Source: Lysinibacillus halotolerans
Lineage (GTDB): Bacteria; Bacillota; Bacilli; Bacillales_A; Planococcaceae
DNA: 64,000 nt
Assembly (NCBI RefSeq): GCF_003711845.1
Contig: NZ_RHLQ01000001.1
Location: forward strand, 1 to 64,000
Direction of reading: 5' to 3'
Made by a program: the position numbers and the translations under genes. The number at the start of each line of letters is the position of its first letter. The first letter of the stretch is position 1. Under the pieces are notes generated by a model. That model was given only the letters and a program-made list of their open reading frames with translations. It did not search any database and was not told where the DNA came from. Below, piece by piece: positions 1 to 8,285 of this stretch.

Positions 1-415
1 TCTTCGCCTGCCTTTCCATTTCTTCGAGCTTTTTTAGGAGCGTAAGCTCCGCCTCTAATAATCGAATACGCGCTTCTGCTTTTTCTAATTTCTTTTCAGC
101 TGACAAGTGTTCAGCCTTTGGACGACCAGAACTTGCTTTTCCGCGTCGTTCCTCTAAAAATCCTGATTCTCCAAGTGTTTGATAGGTTTTACGCCAGCGT
201 GCAAGGGAACTTTGAGCTTTCTTTAGACCAATAATTTCTAAATCAAACCCAGCTTCATTGAAGATCTGAGCTGGTCCTTTTCCTAATTGATTTTCCTTAA
301 CCGCTTTTATTTTAAATTCGGCTGTATATTGGATGGCGCGATCTGATACTGATGCAACATTTTGGTTTGTTTCTAATAGTCTACGTTGATGTTCATTAAA
401 AATTATCTTACTCAT
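1..415 (-). CDS. IS3-family transposase OrfA, partial (runs off left edge)
   Basis: An open reading frame on the minus strand starts at ATG 413-415 and stays open to base 1 (about 138 codons, 3' end outside the window). Its N-terminal part is a helix-turn-helix DNA-binding domain of the IS3/IS150 OrfA kind. It is followed by a Lys/Glu-rich segment (AEKKLEKAEARIRLLEAEL) that looks like the leucine-zipper coiled coil linking OrfA to OrfB. In IS3 elements OrfA acts as DNA-binding subunit and is fused to the DDE transposase OrfB by frameshifting; OrfB would lie to the left. The start is supported by GGGAG 8 bases upstream. The rest of the element is not visible, so its integrity cannot be judged. 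Confidence 0.85.
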   Translation of the reverse strand, partial: MSKIIFNEHQRRLLETNQNVASVSDRAIQYTAEFKIKAVKENQLGKGPAQIFNEAGFDLEIIGLKKAQSSLARWRKTYQTLGESGFLEERRGKASSGRPKAEHLSAEKKLEKAEARIRLLEAELTLLKKLEEMERQAK

Positions 416-465
416 AAAAATTCTCCCGTTCATAAATAGTATGTTAAGTATAACGGGGTAGTTCA
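1..465 (-). mobile_element. Upstream end of an IS3-family insertion sequence
   Basis: The OrfA frame begins 50 bases inside a candidate terminal sequence that reads TGAACTACCCCGTTATAC on the minus strand, with its tip at 465. TG at the tip and this spacing suit IS3 ends. The other terminus and any target duplication lie outside the window, so the boundary is provisional. Confidence 0.5.
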
Positions 466-478
466 TTGAAGAAAATAG

Positions 479-528
479 AAAAACCCCGAATAGGTCCACT
501 TTTTTTAAAGTGTCCACTATTCGGGGTT
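479..528 (-). terminator. Probable ctaA terminator (long hairpin)
   Basis: On the minus strand AACCCCGAATAG (517-528) pairs with its complement (482-493). An inner CACTTT/AAAGTG stem extends the hairpin, and a run of five T follows. It lies about 70 bases past the ctaA stop and just outside the IS end. Confidence 0.75.
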
Positions 529-595
529 CAGTTCAGACCTTTTTTCAAGTGTCTTTCTTATAGGGTACATTTTATTTTCCACTGCCCCTTTAAAT

Positions 596-1528
596 TTATT
601 TACTATTTTTCTCATTATAGTTGCTTCGAGATACAAGTAAAATCATGTAACAGAATAAACCGAATAGACACGAAATAAAGAATGAATGTAATAAAGAAAC
701 GATTAAGTTAAGCTTTGTGAAAATAATTAACATACCCGTCATCATTTGTGTTAGTAGAATGAAGAAGGCAATAATCCATCCCCAGTAAATAACTCGCTGT
801 TCTTTGTAATGTCTTATAACATGTATTGCAATATATGTAACCCAAACGAATATTAATAAAACCGCAAAACGATGTCCCATTTGAACCCATTGATGTAATC
901 CCGTTGGCAATGCGAACGGATTTTCATTGTTACAAAACGGCCAATCAGAACAAACTAAACTTGCTTGTGTATGTCTTACTAACGCACCAGTATACACTAC
1001 GATATATGAATATAACGTGACACCGAAAGTGTGTATTTTAAGTTTTTTACTTATATAAACTTTATCGGCATCGAATTTTTTATCTACTTCGAAAACAATC
1101 ATCGCTAATAATAAAACCGATGCAAATGAAATTAATGAAATACCGAAATGAAGTGCAAGAATGAAGTCGCCTTGTCCCCAAAGTACTTGAGCAGCTCCAA
1201 TTAATGCTTGAGCTACTAAGAAAAAGATTGCTAAAATTCCTAAAAATTTTACTTCACGAATAGAACCAAGTTTACGCCATGTCCAAATGACTAAAATAAG
1301 AACGAGGATAGATACTGAACCTGTCACTAATCGGTGGGAAAATTCAATTAAAACTTCAGTTGTTATTTCTTTTGGAATTAGTGAACCGTTACAATCTGGC
1401 CAGTTTCGACCACAACCTAAACCGCTTTCAGTTTTTGTAACAAGTGCTCCTCCAATAAGAATAAGCAACATACCGATTGTCGTAGCAAAAGCAATCCATT
1501 TCAGTAATTTACTTTGATAATGTTGCAT
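596..1528 (-). CDS. ctaA: Haem A synthase CtaA
   Basis: CtaA is a polytopic membrane enzyme that oxidises the C8 methyl of haem O to a formyl group, giving haem A for aa3/caa3 oxidases. The 310-residue protein has about eight membrane segments. It shows the two extracytoplasmic cysteine pairs of Gram-positive CtaA (CGRNWPDC and CSDWPFC) and histidines at EFSHR, ALHFG, GLHQWVQMGHR and LLHSF that match the haem-ligand positions. I chose ATG 1528 because AGGTGG lies 8 bases upstream; a GTG four codons earlier would overlap this site. The gene is divergent from ctaC, as in Bacillus. Its substrate haem O normally comes from CtaB, whose gene next door is decayed, so a second haem O synthase must exist elsewhere if CtaA is active. 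Confidence 0.95.
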   Translation of the reverse strand: MQHYQSKLLKWIAFATTIGMLLILIGGALVTKTESGLGCGRNWPDCNGSLIPKEITTEVLIEFSHRLVTGSVSILVLILVIWTWRKLGSIREVKFLGILAIFFLVAQALIGAAQVLWGQGDFILALHFGISLISFASVLLLAMIVFEVDKKFDADKVYISKKLKIHTFGVTLYSYIVVYTGALVRHTQASLVCSDWPFCNNENPFALPTGLHQWVQMGHRFAVLLIFVWVTYIAIHVIRHYKEQRVIYWGWIIAFFILLTQMMTGMLIIFTKLNLIVSLLHSFFISCLFGLFCYMILLVSRSNYNEKNSK

Positions 1529-1588
1529 TTTAAGAGCCACCTACTTTTTCTATCTATAAACTTATAAAAAGCTTTTATGCCTTTTATG

Positions 1589-1617
1589 ATAATAGCGAAT
1601 AAATAGGTAAAAGACAA
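1589..1617 (-). promoter_or_regulatory. Sigma-A-type promoter of ctaA
   Basis: On the minus strand TTGTCT (1612-1617) and TATTAT (1589-1594) are separated by 17 bases. They lie 60 bases upstream of the ctaA ATG. Confidence 0.65.
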
Positions 1618-1852
1618 CTTCAAACAGTTAGACCTTAGTTTGGGGCTATGTCTTTTCACAAATTGTTCATAAATTCGTGCTTTTACATTCACATTTCCCC
1701 CCCTAAAATGGATTACTATATAGATGTTCTTTTAAAACAATGTAGCTAACCCAAATTGCATTTTGGTCAACTTATCGAAATTTTACTTAATATCTAGAAA
1801 TAAAGGACAAATTTCGATATAGTTATTGTTAGCGGAATATGCTTACAAAAAT

Positions 1853-2555
1853 GAAAGGAGAGGCAAAATGTTATAGGGCGTGCATTGAATTGATGATATG
1901 TCCTAAAAACTTCGTTGATAAAAATTTCTGCACTTATTTTATGATAGGGATTGTAGATTGAAACATAGTACGAACTATTTTTTACATGGGTAAATACACA
2001 AATTTATTTCATTTAAAGAGTAATCAATCTCATAACAATAAACGAAGCATCGGACATTTTGTTTCCATTCCTTAAAATTGTAGGTAAATTTTTGTTATTA
2101 CGGCATCTTTACGCCGTCATGTGGGGACGAGTTGGGATAAGAGCATAGTGTTCTATAGTCAAACTATAGTTTAGAACAGGGCAGTATCGATACTGTTGAA
2201 AAAGTTTATTTGACAACTTCGTACTGCTAATAAGTAGTAGCGGATAAAATCCTTTCGGTATGGAAGCGCTAGCTTTTTTCAAGTTTGTATGGCATCCACA
2301 GGATATTTACTTTACATATGAACCCATAGTGAGGAATATCGAATAGCAAATATACCAATGCTACTATAGGAAAAGTTTTAAAATGACTAATTGTTTTATG
2401 GTATTATAAAACTTAGTGCTTTTAACTTTAGGAAAGTTGGTCAGGCTTTATTATTTTAGCTATTATATTGAATATGGATAACTTGCTCATGTGGTTCAAC
2501 TTTTAATACAAACGATGATTTATTATGATCAATTGACTTTTGTTATTTTTGGAAT
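1853..2555 (+). pseudogene. ctaB: Decayed ctaB (haem O synthase / protohaem IX farnesyltransferase)
   Basis: No frame is open here, but CtaB landmarks occur in the right order in shifting frames. An AAAGGAGAGG ribosome site precedes ATG 1868, which is followed at once by TAG. FYDRD (1937-1951) then, one frame on, NIVRT (1962-1976) match the prenyltransferase signature NNFYDRDIDxxMxRT. SIDTV (2183-2197) follows. FVWHP (2284-2298) and, after 32 bases and a frameshift, EEYRIANIPML (2331-2366) match FxWxPPHFxALAxxxxEEYRxANIPMLPV. Residues like LLxLLxNIGWL (2445-2480) and MIYYxQLTFVIF (from 2515) recall the C-terminus. The first part is also shortened: only about 70 bases separate the start from DRD, where about 300 are expected. 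Position between ctaA and ctaC is the ctaB position in Bacillus. The assignment rests on motif reading by eye. Confidence 0.82.
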
Positions 2556-2561
2556 TCTTCT

Positions 2562-2590
2562 TTGAAAAGGGATTCACATAGAACTATAAA
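2562..2590 (+). promoter_or_regulatory. Sigma-A-type promoter in front of ctaC
   Basis: TTGAAA (2562-2567), 17 bases, TATAAA (2585-2590), starting just after the last ctaB-like motif and 57 bases before the ctaC start. It can drive ctaCDEF independently of the lost ctaB. Confidence 0.65.
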
Positions 2591-2646
2591 ACCAACGTCC
2601 TAGTTACACATGAAAATACAACAAAGAAAGAGGGGTTAATTAAGCT

Positions 2647-3717
2647 ATGATGAAAGGGCTTAAAAAATGGCGTCTTTTCTCGCTGTTAGCGGTAATGACA
2701 GTTTTTCTTTCTGCATGTGGTGAAGATTATATTTCAACACTTAAACCAGCTGGAGCAGTGGGAAAAGAACAATTAAACTTACTATTATTCTCCATCACAA
2801 TTATGGCTTTAGTAGTAATAGTAGTATCATTCCTTTATTTATATGCTTTCGTTAAGTTCCGTCGTTCAAAACAAGGCGAGAACCACATGCCAAAACAAGT
2901 AGAAGGAAGTCATACATTAGAAGTAATTTGGACAGTTATTCCAATCATTTTACTTTTAATCTTAGCTGTTCCTACTTTAATTTCTACTTATAAACTTGCT
3001 GACGTAAAAGCAATGGATGAGGTTGACGAAGAAGGAAACAAATCAGCATTAACTGTTAATGTTACTGCGAAATTATATTGGTGGGAATTTGAATATCCAG
3101 AACAAGGTATTGTAACAGCACAAGAACTTGTTGTTCCTACTGGTGAAAAAGTTTACTTTAACTTAAAAGCTGCAGACGTTAAGCACTCATTCTGGATTCC
3201 ATCTATCGGTGGTAAAATGGATACTAACGTAGAAAACGTGAACAAATTCTATTTACAGTTTGACGAAGAGTCAAAAGATCTTGAAGAAGGCGTATTCTTC
3301 GGTAAATGTGCTGAACTTTGTGGTCCTTCCCATGCGTTAATGGACTTCAAAGTAAAAACACTTGCTCCTGAAGAGTTTGAAAATTGGGTTGCTTCTATGC
3401 AAGCAACAGAAGGTCAAACAGCATCTGCTGATTCTGCCGATTTAGGGGAAGCAACATTTGCGAATAGCTGTTTAGCTTGTCACGCAGTATCTGGCGTTGG
3501 TGCTTCAGGTGCTATGGGGCCAAACTTAACAACATTTGGTGACCGTAACCGTGTTGCTGGTGTATTAGAACACAATAAAGAAAGCTTAGAAAAATGGATT
3601 ACAGATCCAGAAAGCGTTAAACCAGGTAACTTAATGACTGGTAAATATGGTGAACTGTCTGAAGAAGAAATAAGTGCAGTTGCTGATTACATTATGAGTT
3701 TATCTGTAGAAGAATAA
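2647..3717 (+). CDS. ctaC: Cytochrome caa3 oxidase subunit II with fused cytochrome c
   Basis: Subunit II accepts electrons and passes them through CuA to subunit I. The 356-residue precursor has a lipoprotein signal (LSAC, Cys about residue 25), two transmembrane helices (about 45-70 and 95-115) and a cupredoxin domain. The CuA motif is C221-AEL-C225-GPS-H229, with the further ligand His in VKHSF. A C-terminal cytochrome c domain carries CLACH (C275, C278, H279) and a methionine candidate in NLMTGKY. The fused haem c marks it as caa3 rather than quinol oxidase. GAGGGG lies upstream of the double ATG; either Met could start. First gene of ctaCDEF. Confidence 0.97.
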   Translation: MMKGLKKWRLFSLLAVMTVFLSACGEDYISTLKPAGAVGKEQLNLLLFSITIMALVVIVVSFLYLYAFVKFRRSKQGENHMPKQVEGSHTLEVIWTVIPIILLLILAVPTLISTYKLADVKAMDEVDEEGNKSALTVNVTAKLYWWEFEYPEQGIVTAQELVVPTGEKVYFNLKAADVKHSFWIPSIGGKMDTNVENVNKFYLQFDEESKDLEEGVFFGKCAELCGPSHALMDFKVKTLAPEEFENWVASMQATEGQTASADSADLGEATFANSCLACHAVSGVGASGAMGPNLTTFGDRNRVAGVLEHNKESLEKWITDPESVKPGNLMTGKYGELSEEEISAVADYIMSLSVEE

Positions 3718-3756
3718 TTTCTACTTCGATAGAAACACTTGAAGGAGGTTAAAGTT

Positions 3757-5649
3757 GTGAGCTCTGTTGCAGTTGCAAAGAAAAAGGGCTTTGGAGCAAC
3801 ATTATGGGACTACTTAACAACTGTCGATCATAAAAAACTAGGCGTTATGTATTTATTAGCCGGGACTTTGTTTTTCGCAATCGCAGGTTTAGAAGCGCTT
3901 TTAATGCGTATTCAGTTAATGTTACCAAATAATGATTTTGTTTCAGCCGGTACATTCAATGAATTATTAACAATGCATGGTACGACGATGCTATTTTTAG
4001 CAGCAACACCATTACTATTTGGCTTTATGAACGCCGTTGTACCTTTACAAATTGGTGCACGTGACGTTGCATTCCCATTCCTAAACTCTTTAGGATTTTG
4101 GTTATTCTTCCTAGGTGCAATCTTTTTACACCTATCATTCTTTTTAGGTGGAGCACCTGATGCTGGATGGACTTCTTATGCATCATTATCTTTATATTCA
4201 CCTGGTCATGGTATTGACTTTTATGTATTAGGTTTACAAATTTCTGGTGCTGGTACATTGATTTCAGGTATTAACTTCATCGTTACGATCATTACGATGC
4301 GTGCACCAGGTATGACATTTATGCGTATGCCATTATTTACTTGGACTACTTTAATTACAAGTGCATTAATTTTATTCGCATTCCCTCCACTAACAGTGGC
4401 TTTATTCTTTATGTTAGTTGACCGCATGTTCGGAGCTAATTTCTTCGACCATGTAATGGGTGGTAATACAATTATTTGGGAGCATTTATTCTGGATTTTT
4501 GGTCACCCTGAAGTATATATCTTAGTTTTACCTGCATTCGGTTTATTCTCTGAGATTATTCCGGTATTTGCTCGTAAACGTTTATTCGGATACTCTTCAA
4601 TGGTATTCGCTACAATTTTAATCGGTTTCTTAGGATTCATGGTTTGGGCTCACCACATGTTTACAACTGGACTTGGGCCAACTGCAAACGCTATTTTTGC
4701 CGTTTCAACAATGGCGATTGCCGTTCCAACAGGGATGAAAGTATTCAACTGGATCTTAACAATTTGGGGCGGTTCGATTAAAGTAACAGTTCCAATGCTA
4801 TATGCCCTTGGATTTATTCCATCATTCGTAGCTGGTGGTGTTACAGGTGTTATGCAGGCAACTGCACCACTTGACTATCAATTACATGATTCTTACTTTA
4901 TTGTAGCTCACTTCCACTACGTAATCGTTGGTGGTATCGTATTAGCAATCTTTGGTTCAATGCATTTCTATTGGCCAATTATGTTTAACCGTGCTTTAAA
5001 TGAAACATTAGGGAAATGGACTTTCTGGTTCTTCTTTATCGGATTCCATTTAACATTCTTCATTCAGCATTTCTTAGGTTTAATGGGTATGCCTCGTCGT
5101 GTATTCACTTACCAGGCAGACCAAGGATGGGATTTATTTAACTTTATTTCATCAATCGGTGCGATTATGATGGCCATTGGTGTTCTAATTTTAGTATTTA
5201 ATATCATTATTTCTGCAAAATCTAAACCATTAAATTGTCGTGATTACTGGGGCGATGGACGTTCACTTGAGTGGGCTCTTAAAACACCAGTACCGTTCTA
5301 TAACTTTAAACAAACTCCACTAGTACGTGGATACGACCCTTATTGGTTAGAAAAACATGAAGGTAATGAAGAAGGTATGACATATGCTGAACCACTTGGT
5401 GAAATCCATATGCCAAATAACTCAATTTTACCTTTAGTTATGTCAATTGGTTTATTCGTTGCTGCCTTCGGTGCACTATATCACCCAGATGGTGAAGCAT
5501 GGTCTATTCCAGTTATTATTATTGGTTTAGCGATTACAGTTGGAGCTATGATTGTTCGCTCAATGAAAGATGATCTTGGTTTCCATGTACATGTTGAGGA
5601 AATTGTTGCTACTGAAGAGCAACTTTATGGAAAAGGGGGTAACAAATAA
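3757..5649 (+). CDS. ctaD: Cytochrome caa3 oxidase subunit I
   Basis: Catalytic haem-copper subunit that reduces oxygen and pumps protons. The 630-residue protein has the usual 12 or more membrane helices. It contains the CuB/haem motif HPEVYI with the cross-linked His-Tyr pair, HH in WAHHMF, and the haem ligands in HFHYVIVGG. GTG 3757 is the chosen start because AAGGAGG (3742-3748) sits 8 bases before it; the longer frame opening with TTG 3739 would contain this ribosome site. The stop overlaps the ctaE start as TAATG, indicating translational coupling. Confidence 0.97.
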   Translation: MSSVAVAKKKGFGATLWDYLTTVDHKKLGVMYLLAGTLFFAIAGLEALLMRIQLMLPNNDFVSAGTFNELLTMHGTTMLFLAATPLLFGFMNAVVPLQIGARDVAFPFLNSLGFWLFFLGAIFLHLSFFLGGAPDAGWTSYASLSLYSPGHGIDFYVLGLQISGAGTLISGINFIVTIITMRAPGMTFMRMPLFTWTTLITSALILFAFPPLTVALFFMLVDRMFGANFFDHVMGGNTIIWEHLFWIFGHPEVYILVLPAFGLFSEIIPVFARKRLFGYSSMVFATILIGFLGFMVWAHHMFTTGLGPTANAIFAVSTMAIAVPTGMKVFNWILTIWGGSIKVTVPMLYALGFIPSFVAGGVTGVMQATAPLDYQLHDSYFIVAHFHYVIVGGIVLAIFGSMHFYWPIMFNRALNETLGKWTFWFFFIGFHLTFFIQHFLGLMGMPRRVFTYQADQGWDLFNFISSIGAIMMAIGVLILVFNIIISAKSKPLNCRDYWGDGRSLEWALKTPVPFYNFKQTPLVRGYDPYWLEKHEGNEEGMTYAEPLGEIHMPNNSILPLVMSIGLFVAAFGALYHPDGEAWSIPVIIIGLAITVGAMIVRSMKDDLGFHVHVEEIVATEEQLYGKGGNK

Positions 5650-6272
5650 TGGAAGAAACTAAATTCACCCCACAAACTTGGCCAGATAAACCGGAACAAG
5701 CTACTCCGGAAGCTAAAAATAAATTCGTAGGAATTTGGATTTTTATTTGTAGTGATATTACGCTTTTTGCCAGTGTATTTGCTACTTACCTTTCTTTAAA
5801 AGACAAAGGTCCTGCTGGTATGGAATTTTCAGCTGCAGAACTTTTTGAACTACCGTTAGCATTTGTTATGACAATGTTACTTTTAACATCATCATTAACA
5901 TCCGTTTATGCAATGTATCATATGAAAAACTATAACTTCAAAGGCGTTCAATTATGGATGACAATTACAGTTCTTTTAGGTCTTGGATTCCTTGCCCTTG
6001 AAATTTATGAGTTCTATCACTATGTACACATTGGTTTTGGTTATACTCAATCCGCGTTCTCTTCAGCATTCTTTACATTAGTAGGGACTCACGGATTGCA
6101 CGTTGTTATCGGTTTAGTTTGGATCATTTGCTTACTAGTTCGTAACGCAAGACGTGGACTAAACTTATACAACGCTCCAAAATACTATGCCGCTTCTATT
6201 TTCTGGCACTTTATTGATGTAGTTTGGGTATTTATCTTTACTGTTGTTTACTTGATGGGGGTGTTAGGATAA
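5649..6272 (+). CDS. ctaE: Cytochrome caa3 oxidase subunit III
   Basis: Subunit III of the haem-copper oxidase, a 207-residue membrane protein with five predicted helices. The Gram-positive short form starts near KNKFVGIWIFICSDITLFASVFATYL. It shows the family residues GTHGLHVVIGLVW and AASIFWHFIDVVWVFIFTVVYL. It stabilises subunit I and proton pumping. The ATG overlaps the ctaD stop by one base, and ctaF follows after one base. Confidence 0.96.
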   Translation: MEETKFTPQTWPDKPEQATPEAKNKFVGIWIFICSDITLFASVFATYLSLKDKGPAGMEFSAAELFELPLAFVMTMLLLTSSLTSVYAMYHMKNYNFKGVQLWMTITVLLGLGFLALEIYEFYHYVHIGFGYTQSAFSSAFFTLVGTHGLHVVIGLVWIICLLVRNARRGLNLYNAPKYYAASIFWHFIDVVWVFIFTVVYLMGVLG

Positions 6273-6273
6273 T

Positions 6274-6615
6274 ATGGGACACGATACACAAGTTCAAGCT
6301 AAAACAAAAGCACAGTTTGAGTATGAGCGTCATCATAACGCCGTGCACATGCGTAAGCAAGTAATCAATTTTGCGATTATGATTTTCTTAACATTTCTAG
6401 CATTTACTGTAGTAGTTGCTGATTTTTCCGCTTATTTCATTAAGCCTTTTATTCTACTACTAGCTGCAGTACAAGTTGTATTACAACTATATTCTTTCAT
6501 GCATATGGATGATAAGAAAGGACACCATATCGGTGTTATCCAAACATTCGTATGGTTTGGAGCTGTAATTGCATTTACATTCTTCTTAACTTTCTTAACG
6601 ATCATTTGGTGGTAA
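6274..6615 (+). CDS. ctaF: Cytochrome caa3 oxidase subunit IV (IVB)
   Basis: Small subunit IV of the oxidase, 113 residues with three hydrophobic helices. The central motif LYSFMHMDDKKGH is typical of the prokaryotic COX4 family (COX4_pro). It is thought to support assembly of the CuB centre. It follows ctaE by a single base and ends the ctaCDEF unit, with a strong terminator 6 bases later. Confidence 0.93.
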   Translation: MGHDTQVQAKTKAQFEYERHHNAVHMRKQVINFAIMIFLTFLAFTVVVADFSAYFIKPFILLLAAVQVVLQLYSFMHMDDKKGHHIGVIQTFVWFGAVIAFTFFLTFLTIIWW

Positions 6616-6620
6616 GATTG

Positions 6621-6659
6621 AAAAAAGCGCTTCTAGGCAATCTAGAAGTGCTTTTTTTT
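6621..6659 (+). terminator. Terminator after ctaF
   Basis: Stem AGCGCTTCTAG / CTAGAAGTGCT with loop GCAAT, followed by seven T. Confidence 0.92.
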
Positions 6660-6693
6660 ACCGCAAATATAGTTAATTGTCATAGTTCGTTCA

Positions 6694-6722
6694 TTGATGT
6701 TATGATGTAAGCGTTCTATAAT
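6694..6722 (+). promoter_or_regulatory. Sigma-A promoter of ctaG
   Basis: TTGATG (6694-6699), 17 bases, TATAAT (6717-6722), 33 bases before the ctaG start. ctaG is thus transcribed separately from ctaCDEF here. Confidence 0.8.
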
Positions 6723-6755
6723 AGAACTACTGAAGTTTAAAGGAGCGCATGATTT

Positions 6756-7682
6756 ATGCCGTTAAGTATATTTGGATTTCAAGCATTATGGAGTCCTTAT
6801 TTAATTGGGTTTATCGTATTGTTAACCGTTCTCTATTTTTTATTAACAACTACTTGGAGAAAATCGTTTAAAGTAAGTGAGCCCTTAAAGAGAAATGAAG
6901 CAGTATACTTTATATTAGCAATGATTTTATTATATGTACTAAAAGGCTCGCCCATTGATTTAATGTCACATATTATGTTTACATATCATATGGTTCAAAT
7001 GGCTTTTCTACTTTTATTAGTTCCAATGTTCTTGATCAAAGGTGTTCCATGGTGGGTTTGGAAAGTCATGATTGAAGCGCCGGTTGTACGTAATATTTTT
7101 AAAGTATTTACACAACCGATTGTTGCAGCCTTTGTGTTTGCATTGATGTTTTCTTTGTATCATATGCCTGGTATTTTTGATGTTATTAAGCTGAATGAAA
7201 CGTATCATGTTATTTTTACTTTCCTTTTATTTGCTGCAGCCTTCTTTATGAACTGGCCATTAGTAGGTAATGTTCCGGGGCAGCGAAAAATGAAACATCT
7301 ATCAAAATTAGGTTATATTATCGCCAATGCGGTTTTAATTACTCCTGCCTGTGCATTAATCATCTTTAATCCAAATCCAATGTACGCCACATATACGGAT
7401 GGAGAAACTTGGTTAAAAGCGATGGAGCTTTGTGTTCCTTCTACAACATTAGCAGGGTTATCACTGTCTGGACCAGAGCTATTTAATAATATGAGCCCTC
7501 TATCTGATCAACAATTAGGTGGGGTTTTAATGAAAATCATTCAAGAAATTATTTTTGGTATTGTATTGTTTAAAGTATTTTTTGAATGGTGGAGAGTTGA
7601 AAAAGCAGATGAGAAGGATATTAACGAAAAGGCATTAAGAGATTTTCAAGCAGCAAAGCAACAGAGCAACAATTTTAATTAA
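6756..7682 (+). CDS. ctaG: Cytochrome c oxidase assembly factor CtaG (caa3 type)
   Basis: 308-residue membrane protein of the caa3_CtaG family, needed in B. subtilis for formation of active caa3 oxidase, probably in CuB supply. It has about seven helices and conserved histidines in the membrane part (SHIMFTYHMVQM, LYHMPGIFD, TYHVIF). AAGGAG lies 11 bases before ATG. It has its own promoter and is followed by a DUF420 gene. It is not homologous to the Cox11-type CtaG of proteobacteria. Confidence 0.94.
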   Translation: MPLSIFGFQALWSPYLIGFIVLLTVLYFLLTTTWRKSFKVSEPLKRNEAVYFILAMILLYVLKGSPIDLMSHIMFTYHMVQMAFLLLLVPMFLIKGVPWWVWKVMIEAPVVRNIFKVFTQPIVAAFVFALMFSLYHMPGIFDVIKLNETYHVIFTFLLFAAAFFMNWPLVGNVPGQRKMKHLSKLGYIIANAVLITPACALIIFNPNPMYATYTDGETWLKAMELCVPSTTLAGLSLSGPELFNNMSPLSDQQLGGVLMKIIQEIIFGIVLFKVFFEWWRVEKADEKDINEKALRDFQAAKQQSNNFN

Positions 7683-7732
7683 ATTGTTTATATAAAGAAA
7701 ATATAGATTACTAAAAGATAGGAGAATGTTTA

Positions 7733-8194
7733 ATGGGTGTACCTATTCTACCTACGATTAGTACTTCATTTATTGTTATAAGTGCCGTTTTAGTTGCAAT
7801 TGGATGGGGTCTAATTTATAAAAGAAAAATTGAAGCACATAAAAAAGTAATGTTAGCTGCTGGCGTAGCGGCGTCAATCTTCTTTATCATTTACGCTTCT
7901 AGAACGATTTTTATCGGAAACACTTCCTTTGGTGGACCAGAGGAATTAAAAGGTTATTACACGTTCTTTTTAGTTTTCCATATTGTTTTAGCGACAGTGG
8001 GAGCAGTATTTGGACTTGTAAGCATAATTACAGGATTGAAAACAAAATTAACGATCCATCGTCGAATCGGACCAATCACGAGTATTATTTGGTTTTTCGT
8101 AGCAATAACAGGGGTAGCAGTTTATTTACTGTTATATGTTATTTATGAAGGTGGACAAACGACATCTTTAATAAAAGCAATCTTAGGATTTTAA
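7733..8194 (+). CDS. DUF420 membrane protein (YozB-like)
   Basis: 153-residue protein with four to five helices, matching DUF420/YozB. Conserved features are AHKKVMLAAGVAASIFFIIY, LVFHIVLATVG and IHRRIGPITSIIW, with histidines at helix ends that suggest metal or haem binding. Its function is not established; members often accompany haem-copper oxidase assembly genes such as ctaG and sco, as here. AGGAG precedes ATG. The gene lies 50 bases after ctaG, has no separate terminator between, and is probably co-transcribed. Confidence 0.88.
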   Translation: MGVPILPTISTSFIVISAVLVAIGWGLIYKRKIEAHKKVMLAAGVAASIFFIIYASRTIFIGNTSFGGPEELKGYYTFFLVFHIVLATVGAVFGLVSIITGLKTKLTIHRRIGPITSIIWFFVAITGVAVYLLLYVIYEGGQTTSLIKAILGF

Positions 8195-8202
8195 TGGGAA
8201 CG

Positions 8203-8231
8203 AAAGGGCAATCTAACTGATTGCCCTTTTT
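8203..8231 (+). terminator. Terminator after the DUF420 gene
   Basis: Stem AAAGGGCAATC / GATTGCCCTTT, loop TAACT, with T run. Confidence 0.9.
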
Positions 8232-8244
8232 GTTTTAAATAATA

Positions 8245-8274
8245 TAAAAAAGGTAAGACAAAGTGTCTTACCTT
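8245..8274 (-). terminator. Terminator of the YugN-like gene
   Basis: On the minus strand AAGGTAAGACA pairs with TGTCTTACCTT across a three-base loop and is followed by a T run. It begins 11 bases past the stop of the minus-strand gene. Confidence 0.88.
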
Positions 8275-8285
8275 AAATGTTGAAA

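Noticed and set aside
466-678. Open frame of 70 codons on the plus strand.
   Set aside because: It reads across the terminator hairpin and the 3' end of ctaA, with no ribosome site.
1501-1692. 63-codon frame on the minus strand upstream of ctaA.
   Set aside because: It covers the ctaA promoter and leader and overlaps the ctaA start in another frame.
2101-2240. Several small hairpins (ACGGC/GCCGT, CTATAGT/ACTATAG, CAGTATC/GATACTG) looked like a structured RNA or riboswitch.
   Set aside because: They fall inside the decayed ctaB, and one of them coincides with a CtaB-like reading (SIDTV). No known RNA motif fits and the hairpins do not form an ordered leader.
2259-2272. TGGAAGCGCTAGCT resembles a CcpA cre site.
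   Set aside because: Three mismatches to the cre consensus, and it lies inside the ctaB remnant; chance match is likely.
4025-4427. Minus-strand open frames inside ctaD.
   Set aside because: Shadows of a strongly conserved coding region; no ribosome site or family match.
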